NCBI RefSeq assembly: GCF_014839805.1 | Contig: NC_051117.1 | Location: forward strand, 8,184,001 to 8,248,000 | Direction of reading: 5' to 3' | Source of the DNA: Manduca sexta | Lineage: Eukaryota; Arthropoda; Insecta; Lepidoptera; Sphingidae | DNA length: 64,000 nt | Shown here: in pieces, positions 46,663 to 57,535 of the stretch | Layout of the letters: each line of letters opens with the position of its first letter | Position numbering within the stretch: the first letter of the stretch is position 1 | The notes under the pieces: model-generated | Databases searched by the model: none | The model's input: the letters and a program-made list of their open reading frames with translations, nothing else | What the model was told of the DNA's origin: nothing | Translations under genes and position numbers: made by a program

Positions 46663-47491
46663 CAGTCCTGGATTTGTAAATAGGCGGCAGATATCACAAG
46701 ACTCTCACTCGATTTAATTAATCATTCGTTTATTTAACTTTAGTGCCTTCCATAATAGGGTACCGGACTCATTTTAGTTCTTTACTATTATCAAATACTT
46801 ACATAATATAAATTATAACACAGAAGGAATTATTAAAATCCGGTAAAAAATCAACAAGTTATAAGTCTTTGAATTTCGGTGGAAGGGGTTATTAACAAGA
46901 AACAGAAAAGAGACGAAATATCCACTTGTGACGTCATCGGGAATTACAACGCGTGCGAAAAAAAGAGATGAAGCGATATCCCCACATCGTGCCCACTTCT
47001 GCACATTACAATATTTTAAATATGAATTACTCGCTCATTTTTTAACCAATTGTTATGCAGTTTTCGCAGGAGTGCTTCTTTTTCGTACTATTAACCATTA
47101 CATGTAGAATAATGTACAAAATCAAGCATAGGCCGGTCCCCTATTCCACTCATTTTAATCCCGAAACGAGGCTCTGTTATGTTTGTTATAGTTTTTTCTG
47201 GTTTTATTTTATTTTGTAATTTTAATTTGTAATTCTATCTAGATGTTATTTGTGTGAGAATGTTGTGCATACCTTTAATAGTCATATGTATCAGAATTTG
47301 TATTATTATTTATTATTTGTGATTTCTAGATGCATGTGTCACTGGTGTGTTATTCAATAAATAAATAAATAAATAATACAAATAAATGGAAAATTATTAA
47401 GAAACCTACATAACTACATACATAAACCTACCTACATGGGGCGGCGGAAATAAAGTGGCCCACACTCGTAAAAATTATAAATCCGGCACTT
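46663..47491. mobile_element. hAT MITE copy split by a later insertion
   Basis: The ends match the hAT element at 8,010-8,241 (CAGTCCTGGATTTGTAA; AAATCCGGCACT). The flanks ATTCACAC (46,655-46,662) and ATTCACAT (47,492-47,499) agree at 7 of 8. The element is interrupted between 46,757 and 47,379; removing the insert restores the 8,010 arrangement, CTTCCATAATA next to CAAA. Confidence 0.82.
46758..47373 (+). mobile_element. 616-bp retroposed insert with an (AATA)n tail inside the hAT MITE
   Basis: It begins GGGTACCGGACTC and ends TTCAATAAATAAATAAATAA. TAATA occurs directly on both sides (46,753-46,757 and 47,374-47,378). The A-rich microsatellite tail and direct repeat suggest a non-LTR retrotransposon 3' end. 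The body has no long ORF and no other copy in this window. Confidence 0.65.
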
Positions 47492-47544
47492 ATTCACATA
47501 TGTTATTCAGTCACCTGCAATGAAATGTATATCAAATATTTTTT

Positions 47545-47640
47545 ACCCCAGCCTTCAGTCACCAGAACCCAGGACCTCAGCGTGATAGTCGTACTCGTAC
47601 CGCGTACACATTACAACTACGCCACCTGGGTAGTCAAATC
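47545..47640 (-). mobile_element. SINE family B head fragment, reverse
   Basis: On the minus strand it reads ACCCAGGTGGCGTAGTTGTA (A box), TACGAGTACGACTATCACGC and GGTCCTGGGTTCTGG (B-box region, altered). The order matches 52,843-52,930. The body is missing. Confidence 0.6.
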
Positions 47641-47766
47641 TAATATTTACACCATTAGTGCTGGTAAGGTATTGGTTGACACCATTAGTGCTGTGAGCTT
47701 TTTAAATATCCCAAAATTTATGTGTCAATGACAATAAAATACATTATTCTTTACTTTATAAATAAC

Positions 47767-47990
47767 TAGAATTTGCTCGCGGCTTCGCCCGCGTGATGGG
47801 TTTTCCTGGATAAAAGCCCGGCTATATGTTTTCCTGTGGTAGGAAGTAGCCTATAACCGTTCCAGGGTCTTAGACTATCTCCATACCAAAGTTCATAAAT
47901 ATCCGTTCAGAAGATTTTGTGAAAATCGATAACATACAGACAGACAGAAAAGGGGACTTTGTTTTTTTTATGTATAGATATCTGCGTATG
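47767..47990 (-). mobile_element. 'GCGGCTTCG' tail family, reverse copy
   Basis: GAATTTGCTCGCGGCTTCGC, AAGTAGCCTATAACCGTTCC, TTAGACTATCTCCATACCAA and ACATACAGACAGACAGAAAA. It closely resembles the copy at 5,700-5,925. Confidence 0.72.
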
Positions 47991-48213
47991 CTTGCTCAGT
48001 TTTGTGCATTAGGTAAAAAAATAACCTAAACATTGTAAAAAACGTTGTGAAAATAAATTTGCATATTCCAATAAGGAGTCAATAAAATTTTACGTGAGTC
48101 ATGTACTCACAACTATCGAGATGATGTCACGTTGCTTATGACTTTCCTTCTAAAGTTAACAATATTTTTGTGCATCGAATTTCGTTATATTTATATGTAA
48201 GTACCTTAAAGAC

Positions 48214-48487
48214 TTCCCTTTATTCATAGACATTATTTATCTATGGACGGAGCATTGCTGTGATAACAAATCTGTTTCTCAGTGCTGACGGCATGGCAGC
48301 TTTCGCAGTGCGTAGACATAGGGCCGTTGTGATTGGCTAATATTGAGATACAACTTGAATCTAGTTGGCTGTCAGATGAACAAAGCTGAAGAAACAGCAA
48401 GCTGTCAGATAAACAAAGCTGAGAAACAGACTTGTTATCACAGCGATGCTATGTCCTTAGATAAATAACGTTTATGAATAAGGCGTT
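48214..48487. mobile_element. CCCTTATTCATAAACG MITE, copy 2, with an internal duplication
   Basis: The termini TTCCCTTTATTCATAGAC and AACGTTTATGAATAAGGC are inverted, and the centre matches 27,697-27,929. Unlike that copy, the segment CAAAGCTGA(A)GAAACAG with GCTGTCAGATAAACAAAGC occurs twice (about 48,370-48,430), an internal tandem duplication beside the right TIR. Confidence 0.78.
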
Positions 48488-49224
48488 AAAAATTTTATAA
48501 AAATGATTATTTATGATGGTTATAGTTCGTGTGACGTGGGCTTCATTAATTATTGATCGACCTTAGCTGGAAGAATGTTGAAGCCCTTCGTATGTTAAGC
48601 ATTATATACTCTCATAATTATTACCAAAAATAAAGTCCAAGATTAAACCGACTATGAATGTTTTCACCGTATGTGCTGTGCTCGCTATCCAGTCAGATGT
48701 AGCAGTTTATTATGATTGTGAATCAAGATTATCTGGAAATATCGCCCCTGTCTATTGTTATACTTCTTGGGCTATGAGCCACTCTAGCAGAGTTGCACAG
48801 CAGAATTAACGTGCTTCAGGATTGACAGCGAACTAGATTTTCATTTGAATAATGACTTATGTATTTGTAAAACATTGCACGTCAGAACACAACCATAATT
48901 AGTCAGCACATAACACTAAATAACAACTTGACATTGTTAATCATTCTAATTTCCACAATTCAATTATGCTGCCAGCTCACATCACATAAAAACGTTTTGT
49001 GTTTGCCTGTGCATCCTCAACAATACTAGCTGTTTTATTTTAGATTAGTTATTTTGGAAATATATTTCATGTACAGAATTGACCTCTCTACAGATTTATT
49101 ATAAATATAGATAAGTCTTATGAAATAAAGAATTCTCTATTCATCTGCATCCCATGAAAAAAATAGTCTCATAAGAATATGTCAGGAAACACTCATTTCA
49201 AGTTTGAAGAAAATTTTAGCCTGT
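48488..49224. other. No recognised feature
   Basis: AT-rich spacer. Nothing was recognised. Confidence 0.45.
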
Positions 49225-49398
49225 GTAACTACTGGACATGAGACTTAACATCTCATGTCTCAGGAGCGCAGTGAAATACCAAACAATACTTTGTAATTCA
49301 AGATGTTGGACGGTGTTTCTACTGTTTATGGGCGGTCGTATCGCTTATTATCAGGCGAACGGCAATCTCGTCTTGTCATTCAAAGCAATAAAAAAAGT
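49225..49398 (+). mobile_element. LINE 3' UTR and tail, forward
   Basis: GTAACTACTGGACATGAGAC, TTAACATCTCATGTCTCAGG, AATACTTTGTAATTCAAGAT, GGCGGTCGTATCGCTTATTA and CATTCAAAGCAATAAAAAAA. It matches 10,680-10,865 closely. Confidence 0.72.
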
Positions 49399-49617
49399 AT
49401 ATTTGTGAATTGAGCGGAAGGGTTATGTCGGAAGTAACTGAGCCCTTTATAATATTAGTGCGCAGTTTCCCAACGAAATTCTACAAGACTAACAGCTCTG
49501 CGTGGGCGGCAAGTGGCGCTTTAAACCGATCCGCCCACGTTTCTGTGGTTTATGTTCCAACTGTTCGTTCGATTTCGAATGCAATCTCTCGATATTGTCA
49601 GATCTAGTTTTGAAGAC

Positions 49618-49666
49618 TTTAGGTGTTTAAGGTGTTTTAGGTGTTTAAGGTGTTTTAGGTGTTTAA
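49618..49666. repeat. Tandem TTTAGGTG(T) array
   Basis: AGGTGTTTAAGGTGTTTT repeats with a period of about 19 bp for 2.5 units, each being two AGGTGTTT half-units. It is a short simple array. It is not the insect telomere repeat TTAGG. Confidence 0.7.
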
Positions 49667-49879
49667 TTTGGCCGATAGGCGAAGAATGAAACAGGTTTGA
49701 AACAAATGTTTGTGATCGGCAAGTGTTTGTTCCGCTTCAAGTATTGTGGGAGTAAAGATTATGATATTGTTTAACCGTTGTTGTCAAATGTACATTTTTA
49801 CGTAAATTAAAATAGATTAACTAAACTATATTACTAAAATCTGATCAAGAAAGATATTTCTTATGTTAAACATCGAATA

Positions 49880-50035
49880 AATCTATTTTTCGAATTTTAA
49901 CTGTTTTTTTAATATGATTTTCTCCTGACGTTTCGAAGGGTGCAGTCTCCATGGTCACGGAGTAGACTGAGATGTCGGTAGTCAGAAAAGTCAAACGTAC
50001 AATATTTACCTACATTTTCCATAATTTGTATACTT
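49880..50035 (+). repeat. GACGTTTCGAA...CATGGTCACGG repeat, copy 3
   Basis: TTTTTCGAATTTTAACTG, CCTGACGTTTCGAAGGGTGC, CTCCATGGTCACGGAGTAGA and TTTACCTACATTTTCCATAA match the copies at 33,275 and 36,820. Confidence 0.62.
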
Positions 50036-50119
50036 TCATTTCGAAAAAAGAAATTTATAAAGTCAACATTACCTGAGATTGAATAACTTGAATAGTCAAA
50101 GCGTTATTAGCTTTAAATG

Positions 50120-50282
50120 CAATGTTTGTGCACGTTGGACGTCCTTCTATAAGATCGACAGATGACCTTGTATACGTCACAGGAGTCCGCTGGATGCAGG
50201 TCGTTGTAATTGATTGGCCTGGAAATGTTAGGAGGAGGCCTATTTAGCAGACTTCCAACGGCTGAAGAAGAAAAAGAAGAAA
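50120..50282 (+). pseudogene. Decayed LINE ORF2 C-terminus
   Basis: Translation across frames gives VGRPS-like, RSTDDLVYVTGVRWMQVVVID, WPGNVRRRPI and a final ...QTSNG*. The layout (GRP, STDD, RW, W, EEAY) is that of the ORF2 tail also seen at 28,815. It ends in AAGAAGAAAAAGAAGAAA, a simple-sequence tail. Confidence 0.65.
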
Positions 50283-50597
50283 TGGTTTTTATAGTATGCT
50301 TGTTTCGTTCCTAGTTTAACTGAACACAAAACATGTGCCCCTTTATTTCATTCTCAATTCTCGAATCAAATTTAATTCTATCAGTCGATTAGATTATCAC
50401 AATGCTGATGAACATCCATTAACGGAGGCAATTTAAAATCGATTACGAATGTAGGTGAGCAATGCGTGCCGTGTAGTTAAAGCATACGTAGGCTGGAATA
50501 ATGCAAATACAATGATTTTATATAACAATTAAATTCTATATGGTGTGTCATGAGATGGTGAAGAAGGTGCTTATTTCAATATAATAATATCAACCCT

Positions 50598-50780
50598 GTA
50601 TTACATACTGTCCTACTGCTGGGCACGGGCCTCTTCTACTACTGAGAGGGATTAGACCTTAGACCTAGTGCGAATTGGTAGACTTCACACACCATCAAAA
50701 TTCCCATAGAGAACTTCTCAGGTATGCAGGTTTCCTCACGATCACCCAACTAGGCTATCGCCGCTATTAACTTAAAAGTA
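50598..50780 (-). mobile_element. SINE family A, reverse, internally deleted
   Basis: ACTGTCCTACTGCTGGGCAC, ACTGAGAGGGATTAGACCTT, ATTCCCATAGAGAACTTCTC and AGGTTTCCTCACGAT run in the expected order. They join directly to the head CACCCAACTAGGCTATCGCC, so the SINE centre is deleted. Confidence 0.7.
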
Positions 50781-51934
50781 ACAAATATAAATAAAAAAAA
50801 AAAAACAAATAACTCACTTACATGAGCATAACATAACGACACATAAGTAATAATTGTAATACAATGGTCACCGTGCACTCACTTAACAAAAATTAATATT
50901 CATTATTATTCCAGAGTAGTTTTTTTTTTATTTTAACAAATAAAACTTGACTAACTGATTTTCAAGGAAAATAAATTCAGTGGAAGTGAAAGTGCTGCCA
51001 GATACTGGTCTTATATTTATCCTCTGATGTATATAGAAAGTCTGTCGTTATAAAGGAAAAAAATCCTGGCCAATCAGTTGACAATTTGCCTGTAAAACGA
51101 ACCTTTTAAGCATAGCTTTGCGTTTCATATAAGTATAGCTTTGCTAATTTTTTATATGTACTTAAGACTGACAGTGTTTAACGTCTGTATAATATAAGCA
51201 CGAGATATCACAGATAATAGATTCTTATCAGCAATAAATACCACGTCTTAATTATCTTTCGGAGTAATGTTTTATTTATGGTAGCAGTTATGGCTGACAA
51301 TCATATTTTGTGGTTATCTTACTTGATAGACATCGTATAAGAAAGTAACTACTAGGTAGGTTCGTATTTAGTCACAGTCCATATTTCCATTATAATATAA
51401 AGACTTTTTAGTAAAAAAAATATCGCTTTCAAAAACCGCCAAAAAACAATAAATAATTGCCAGCTAAACCTACATAAATACATAATATGTATATACGAAA
51501 CAATATACAAAGTTCAATTTTAATTACTCACCGATTCCAAAATTAGTAACCACTTTTAGATTTTGAATGGTTTTTTAAGTCTGTTAAAAATCATTAACAT
51601 CCCCGAGCATGGAACCCCGTGCCTCCATATACACTCTCACAATTAAAGCGACAAACAATTACAAGTCAATTATAATAAACATCATTCATTATACATAGAT
51701 ATGAAGAGAATAGCTAGCCACGTGAGGTCGCTATTGCAACCTGCATGATGTCACCTAGTTGAAGGAATTGCTTGATGATTCTGATAAATTGATGATACCG
51801 TGGGTGGAGAGGGCACGGCGTTTATAGTTGAAGGTGTTTTGGCTTCTAACCGTAAATAAAATGGAATATATTCACAAAAAATACGATGTGTGATTTACTC
51901 ACTTACGTATAGTAATTTTAAAGTACTTCTGATC
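50781..51934. other. No recognised feature
   Basis: AT-rich. No exon or repeat was recognised. Confidence 0.45.
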
Positions 51935-52012
51935 ACGAAAGCTGCAGTCTTCGAAACGTCGGGAATAAAATATTATAAAACCACGATATAATCCGAAAAA
52001 TAGTTTTATTTT
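51935..52012 (-). repeat. CATGGTCACGG repeat, reverse fragment
   Basis: GCTGCAGTCTTCGAAACGTC, GGGAATAAAATATTATAAAA and CACGATATAATCCGAAAAAT are the reverse of copy 2 at 36,820. Confidence 0.6.
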
Positions 52013-52842
52013 AAAAATGTATTTTTTTTACGATATGCTATAAGTACTTATGTTTACTAGTAAGGCTTTAAGTTTATGTTCAATTATACCTTACATTGTC
52101 GGCAGAAAGATAGGTAAATTACGTGTACAATAACAAAATCTAAGAAGTTTAAATTGATTGAATTGAAAAGTTTGTATGTAATATATTGTGCTACATTTTT
52201 ATTTACTTCCTAAATAAGGTAAAGAATTATCTGTTACACTTATACCACGAATGCTTCTAAAAAACCGGTATAATTTGCATAACCTAAGTTTTATTTCACG
52301 ACGAATGACCTCGTCTGTATAGCAGTCCCGCGAATGCGTAGGCTCTTAGCTATTTCACAATAGTTCTGGTTAATATTTGGTATATTGGATTAGTAATCCA
52401 TGACTATCAGAGTACTACTTTTTTAAGATAATTGATCTTTGTAATTACTTGCTAAGAGTGAGTAATTGATATTTACTATTTAGGATAGAGATTAAAAAAT
52501 GGTTGTTTTTGTCTAGGAATTATTTCCATAGTAATTTTATTTACCTAGAGGATTATTGAATGAAAAATTTAATGGGATGTATTTATCGCAATAAGTAGAA
52601 TTAGTATTAAGTACCTAACTATTTGTTTGATTTGTTATTAAAACCTTGGATTGAAGATTACATTGAATTTATTGCACGCTACAATCTTATCAAGGAAAGG
52701 TCAAAATACATTTTAAAACGTAAATATAACATCAATCAACTTCAAAATTGTTGACATAAGACCTAAAACATTTTAATATTAATTTTGATTTATAAATACC
52801 CATATAATTAACATCTTACTATGAGAGAGAGCCCAAATTATT
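52013..52842. other. No recognised feature
   Basis: AT-rich spacer. Nothing was recognised. Confidence 0.45.
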
Positions 52843-53225
52843 GACTGCCTCGTTGGCGTAATTGTAATGCTTAAACGGTTCGAGTACGACTACCACACTA
52901 TGGTTCTGGGTTCGAACCCCAGATCGGGCCAAAAATATTAGTGACTGGGTTTTTGGTTCTTAAAAATTGCTCAGGCGCAGGTCGGAGTCAGGAAGTACGT
53001 GGTGTGATAACCCCGTACCTCGAAAAGCACGTAAGGCCTTTGATCCTGACTATGAAAGTGAAGGAACAGAGAGTGCATCTGTGTATTGCGCACACTTGTG
53101 CACTATAATATCTCCTGCGTACCTGGCTGATCTCCGATGAGATTGGCCGCCGCGCCGTGACGAAATTCGGCTAGGAAAGATTAATTCATAATACAATGAG
53201 GACGCATTAGGACCTAGCCTTTTGC
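52843..53225 (+). mobile_element. SINE-like element with the family B head and a different body
   Basis: The head reads GACTGCCTCGTTGGCGTAAT (A box) and TGGGTTCGAACCCCAGATCG (B box). The body differs from the 39,592 copy: GAGTCAGGAAGTACGTGGTG, CACTTGTGCACTATAATATC, CGATGAGATTGGCCGCCGCG and ACGCATTAGGACCTAGCC. This is a second subfamily with a longer, unrelated 3' part. No TSD was found. Confidence 0.72.
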
Positions 53226-53599
53226 GGATAGAGTAAAACTTATGTAAATATATTTATGATTCTTAGAAAATTGTGATCTATGTACATATTCTTTCGATCT
53301 ATAATCGGAAAGTATTTCTATTCAATACAGTATAGGCATTCAGGAAGATAATCAGCGTGTAAACGACAAGACGTGGACTCCTTAGGACATGCCAGTTTTT
53401 AGTTCATCTGCACTGGCGTTAATTAATATATTTCAATGAGTGGATGAGGTTATGTTGAATGTTTAATGAAATTTATTTTTCTTTACTAAAAGAAAAATTA
53501 AATACAGCTTTGTTATTTAAGAACAAACATAATATATAGAAAATAATGGAGTTTGTCTTTATTAGTAATAGTTATTTCCCTTATAGAAAGTGACTTGCT
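53226..53599. other. No recognised feature
   Basis: AT-rich. Nothing was recognised. Confidence 0.45.
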
Positions 53600-53790
53600 T
53601 TTGCATGCAGGTTTGCCCGCGGAAAATAGTTTTTTCCGGGATAAAAAGTAGCCTACAGCACTCCGCAGTAATAAAGCTAAACATTAGTGAAAAGAAAATC
53701 AAAATCGGTTTAGTAGTTCCTGAGATTAGCGCGTTGAAGCAAACAAAGCTTTATGTATTGCATAGGTTATAAATCTATATATTATGAATT
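53600..53790 (-). mobile_element. CGCGCTAATCTC element, reverse, single unit
   Basis: GTTTGCCCGCGGAAAATAGT, TTTTTCCGGGATAAAAAGTA, CCTACAGCACTCCGCAGTAA, TTCCTGAGATTAGCGCG and AAACAAAGC. It is related to the array at 55,681 but has no internal amplification. Confidence 0.65.
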
Positions 53791-55011
53791 CAATAGAATT
53801 TATTGGAAGTACGTGACCGATTGTCAACAAAAGGAAATAAGGATTGAGAGGATTTCTAGTTGTTTGGCATCAGACATTATTGGTGTTGAAATAAAGTTTC
53901 TATCGAAATCACAACTGATATACAAATAATCCCATTTCACATTGCTATCCAAGGCACAAGAAGGGCTTCAATAAGCCATACTTTACCCATCTTGCGTTCG
54001 TGGCGCCCTCTGAAGTATTTACTTCTATTCTTCCATCTGGAAGATGACTGCAACCCTATATTGGATACTGTCCCCGCCAAGTTTGTTTAACATTATAAAT
54101 AATGGACAATAATCAAACAACCACGCAACAAAATATAATTACTTTCAATCAATTCATTACGGTTGAGCCTTGGGAATCTAACGCAATAATGGGAAAAATA
54201 CACCTAATTGATTAGCTTCAACATAACCGCGTCCAACTGTTTTTGTTTCGTACCTATTCGTAGGTAATGAGAGTTGTTGTTAGGGTTGTCACTATCACTG
54301 GCACTAATTTAAAATATTAATAAAAAACGAAATTTTTCCCATTAGTGGTAGAGATAACGCAATTTTCCCCACCAAAAAAATAAGAATGTTTTCAAAAATT
54401 TCAAGGTAATATATGTCTAAAATTAGGGCGCTATGAGCATGTATTGGTAAAACACTGTTTTTAGTATACTGATATTGGAAATACATCATGCAATTTCCTG
54501 ATTCCGAGAAAAACCAAGTATGAATTTACCCGACATGGTATCTGAATTTGGGACCTTAAAGCAGTAGTCATACCGCGTCAATACATCTACGCAACCGTGG
54601 CAAAATCAAGGCTGATATTACAATAATAAATAATTGTATACAAGTTGTCAACCCTGCACCGGCCGGCGTCACTCACAACCGGTCTTGGCCTCACGTCTAA
54701 ATAGGAAGTGGTATATCACAGGTCGAGATAACCTACACAGTTTCCTTGCTAACTCTGGCACTTGTTTGTACACTGATATTCTTAAACAAAATGTTTGGTA
54801 CTAACGTATTCACAATTGTCCAATTTACTGCTGTCAATTTTCTTTTTGACCATTCCAGTATCGGAAGAGGCTAAAGGCTTATTAAAAAAATATTTTGATT
54901 TTATAAAAAAATAGTAGGCATGGATAAAAGTGGACGTACGGAGCGACATAGTCGTGAAATAACGACCAAGCTCCTTAAATAAAGATTAAAAAAAAAAAAA
55001 AATCTTTTATA
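53791..55011. other. Spacer with a possible SINE fragment
   Basis: A tRNA-like word reversed at about 54,547-54,610 (ATCTACGCAACCGTGGCAAA) resembles a decayed family B head. The rest is unassigned. Confidence 0.35.
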
Positions 55012-55112
55012 AGGGCACGCCAAAGTGATGGTAAGTGAAGTGGAATCTGTAGTGTCTAACGAGAGATGATTATCCCTGGCCAGTCGACACAATTATGCCG
55101 GCCCGTAATTTA
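55012..55112 (-). repeat. 'TGGTGGTAGGATAT' family, reverse fragment
   Basis: GCACGCCAAAGTGATGGTAA, TAACGAGAGATGATTATCCC and CAGTCGACACAATTATGCCG are the reverse of the 3' half of the 57,308 copy. Confidence 0.65.
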
Positions 55113-55334
55113 GACATTAAGGTTATACTTGGTATTACTTATGACTCCGCCCGCCTAAAACACCTATCCTGATTCCCGAATAATCCCGGAATAAGGCAAC
55201 ATATCAGTAAAAGTTAAGGTTTATCAATCGGATTCGGCACATAAAAATTATCCATTAAATATGTTTTACCTGACAGAATATTAAAAGAAAAATATAAGAA
55301 GAATAAAAGTTAATTAAATTGACAAGTTTATTCT

Positions 55335-55565
55335 TACACTAGCTTTTGCCCGCGGCTCCGCCCGCGTTATAAAGTTTTTCGGGCTGAAGTTTTCCGTTAT
55401 AAAAGTCACGCTATATATTTTCCCGGGAGCCTATGTTCTTCCCAGGGTCTCAAACTGTCTCCATACCAAATTTTATCCTAATACGTTGGGTAGTTTTTAA
55501 GTTTAACACGTTCGGGCAGACCGATGCAGCGCGGGACTTTGTTTTATGATATTTTTGTAGAACTT
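55335..55565 (-). mobile_element. 'GCGGCTTCG' tail family, reverse copy
   Basis: CACTAGCTTTTGCCCGCGGC, TCCGCCCGCGTTATAAAG, GGGTCTCAAACTGTCTCCAT and GCAGCGCGGGACTTTGTTTT. CTAGC at its edge fits the usual end of this family. Confidence 0.7.
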
Positions 55566-55680
55566 TTTAAGAGGAACAATCCCGTCATACATGTATTGTT
55601 GCATAACTTTAACCGTTTACGCAGCGCACGCAACAGAAGCTCTCAAAACTAATAAATTGTCCCCGTTTTTGCATCATGTT

Positions 55681-56485
55681 TCATTACGGCTCCGCTCCTA
55701 TTGGTCATAGCGTGACGATATATAACCTATAGCACTCCAGGAACAAAGGGCTATCCAACACAAAAATATTTTTTCAGTTCGAACCGGTAGTTCCTGAGAT
55801 TAGCGATTACTGCTCCGCTCCTATTGGGCATAGCGTGATGATATATATAGCCTATAGCATTCCAGGAACAAAGGGCTATCCAACACAAAAAGAATTATTC
55901 AGTTCAAACTCCTAGTTTCTGAGATTAGCCGTTACTGCTCTGCTCCTATTGGTCATAGCGTGATGATATATAGCCTATAGCACTTCACGAACAAAGGGCT
56001 ATCCAATATAAAATGATTTTTTTAGTTCGAACCGTTAGTTCCTGAGATTAGCCATTACTGCTCCGCTCCTATTGGGTATAGCGTGATGATATATAGTCTA
56101 TAGCACTCCACGAACAAAAGGCTATCCAACGCAAAAAGAATTTTTCAGTTTGGACCGGTAGTTCCTGAGATTAGCCATTACTGCTCCGCTCCTATTGAGT
56201 ATAGCGTGATGATATATAGCCTATAGCACTCCACGAACAAAGGGCTATCCAACGCAAAAAGAATTTTTCAGTTCGGACCGCTAGTTCCTGAGATTAGGCA
56301 TTACTGCTCCGCTCCTATTGGGTATAGCGTGATGATATATAGCCTATAGCACTCCACGAACATAGGGCTATCCAACGCAAAAAGAATTTTTCAGTTTGGA
56401 CCAGTAGTTCCTGAGATTAGCGCGTTCAAACAAACAAACAAACAAACAAACAAACAAACTCTTCAGCTTTATATAATAGTATAGA
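55681..56485 (-). mobile_element. Element with six internal 123-bp tandem units and a (CAAA)n head
   Basis: The anchor TCCGCTCCTATTGG (one copy TCTGCTCC) starts at 55,691, 55,814, 55,939, 56,062, 56,185 and 56,308, giving periods of 123, 125, 123, 123 and 123. The 125 comes from an extra TA. Each unit also holds TATAGCACTCCA, AAGGGCTATCCAA and GTAGTTCCTGAGATTAG. The array runs into GCGCGTT(CAAA)n at 56,421-56,459 and CTTCAGCTTTATATAATAGT, which is the head of the dispersed element in reverse. The array is therefore an internal expansion of that element. Dispersed copies elsewhere in the window have one unit. Confidence 0.88.
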
Positions 56486-57179
56486 TATTCTATAATGATT
56501 TCTTATGTTTACGCGAATGTTAGACATAAAAACTAAACTTCTTTTCGAGTTTTATCGCGATTTTAATTAAAATAAAACATATTTTGTCAGTTTTAATGCT
56601 TTGTTTGAGTTGCACTTTATCCTACGAATATATTCCAATGATCGAAATATTAGGAAGTAAGGATAAAACATCTTTATTGACAACCCGCGATTAAACTTCC
56701 GTTTAAAATTTAATGATACTTAAGTTTTGAATAATATAAAATTTTATTCAATACTTATTTTTCGAAATGTATGACAATTGTATATTACGAAATCATTAAC
56801 TCAATTGTTTTAAAACCGTTTTGCCACAGTTCGTCTTTTAAAGTGCGAGTGGTGTTTCAAGGTATTCTAAAAAGCAAAAGCCAAACCAATTTTAGTATAA
56901 ATCTAGACAGGAAACATAAATGGCGTCGTCCTTAATTGATAAACGCCTTTGATCTTTCAATAAACACAATTACGAATGAGTCATTGTTTTTATTAGTGAA
57001 ATTAATAGCTTGCTTCCAAGTATTTATCTTGAAATAGTCTCTGATTGATGACTGATTCATCAACGCAAAAATATTGCAGAAACTATCGTAGCTTACAGAA
57101 AAGTTATACTCGCATTGTACGAAAGAACAGAACAAGAGCTGAATTATCATCGAGAAGTTAGCAACAGACTAAGTAACTA
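56486..57179. other. Spacer with a small repeat fragment
   Basis: At 56,495-56,575, TTTACGCGAATGTTAGACAT and TTTTATCGCGATTTTAATTA match the 5' part of the CATGGTCACGG repeat. The rest is unassigned. Confidence 0.45.
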
Positions 57180-57300
57180 GTATGAACTAGTTACTGGTAT
57201 ACGAGAGCCTGGCTGAGTACCAGTACCACCACAATGCCTCCTTCTAGTAGTAACATTGTTGTGTTTTGGTTTAAGAACATTAACCAGTGCCATTACTAAT
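57180..57300 (+). mobile_element. LINE 3' UTR fragment, diverged
   Basis: CGAGAGCCTGGCTGAGTACC, AGTACCACCACAATGCCTCC and GTTGTGTTTTGGTTTAAGAA correspond to 10,575-10,665. The tail is absent. Confidence 0.5.
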
Positions 57301-57307
57301 TAAAAGA

Positions 57308-57535
57308 CTGCTGGTGGTAGGATATATTTTATATCCGCCCGGATAGCGATCACCGTACAATAGGTGATACCCGCCATAGTGGTCCACGTAAGTGTGTCGT
57401 GTTCCGGGATCAACCTGTGCATGCCCGGTTCCAACAAGCCGGCATAATTGTGTCGACTGCCGAAGGGTAATGATCTCTCGTCAGTCGACATTCTATTGGA
57501 CCCCAATTCACTACCATATATACGTATAAAAAAAA
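57308..57535 (+). repeat. 'TGGTGGTAGGATAT' family, forward, full length
   Basis: GCTGGTGGTAGGATATATTT, GATAGCGATCACCGTACAAT, GCCGGCATAATTGTGTCGAC, GTCAGTCGACATTCTATTGG and TACGTATAAAAAAAAA. It has an A-rich 3' end. Confidence 0.8.

Noticed and set aside
49618..49666. Possible telomere-like repeat
   Set aside because: The unit is AGGTGTTTTAGGTGTTTA-like, not the insect TTAGG array, and only about 2.5 units long.
55681..56420. CRISPR-like regular array
   Set aside because: Units are contiguous 123-bp tandem repeats without unique spacers, within a eukaryotic mobile element.
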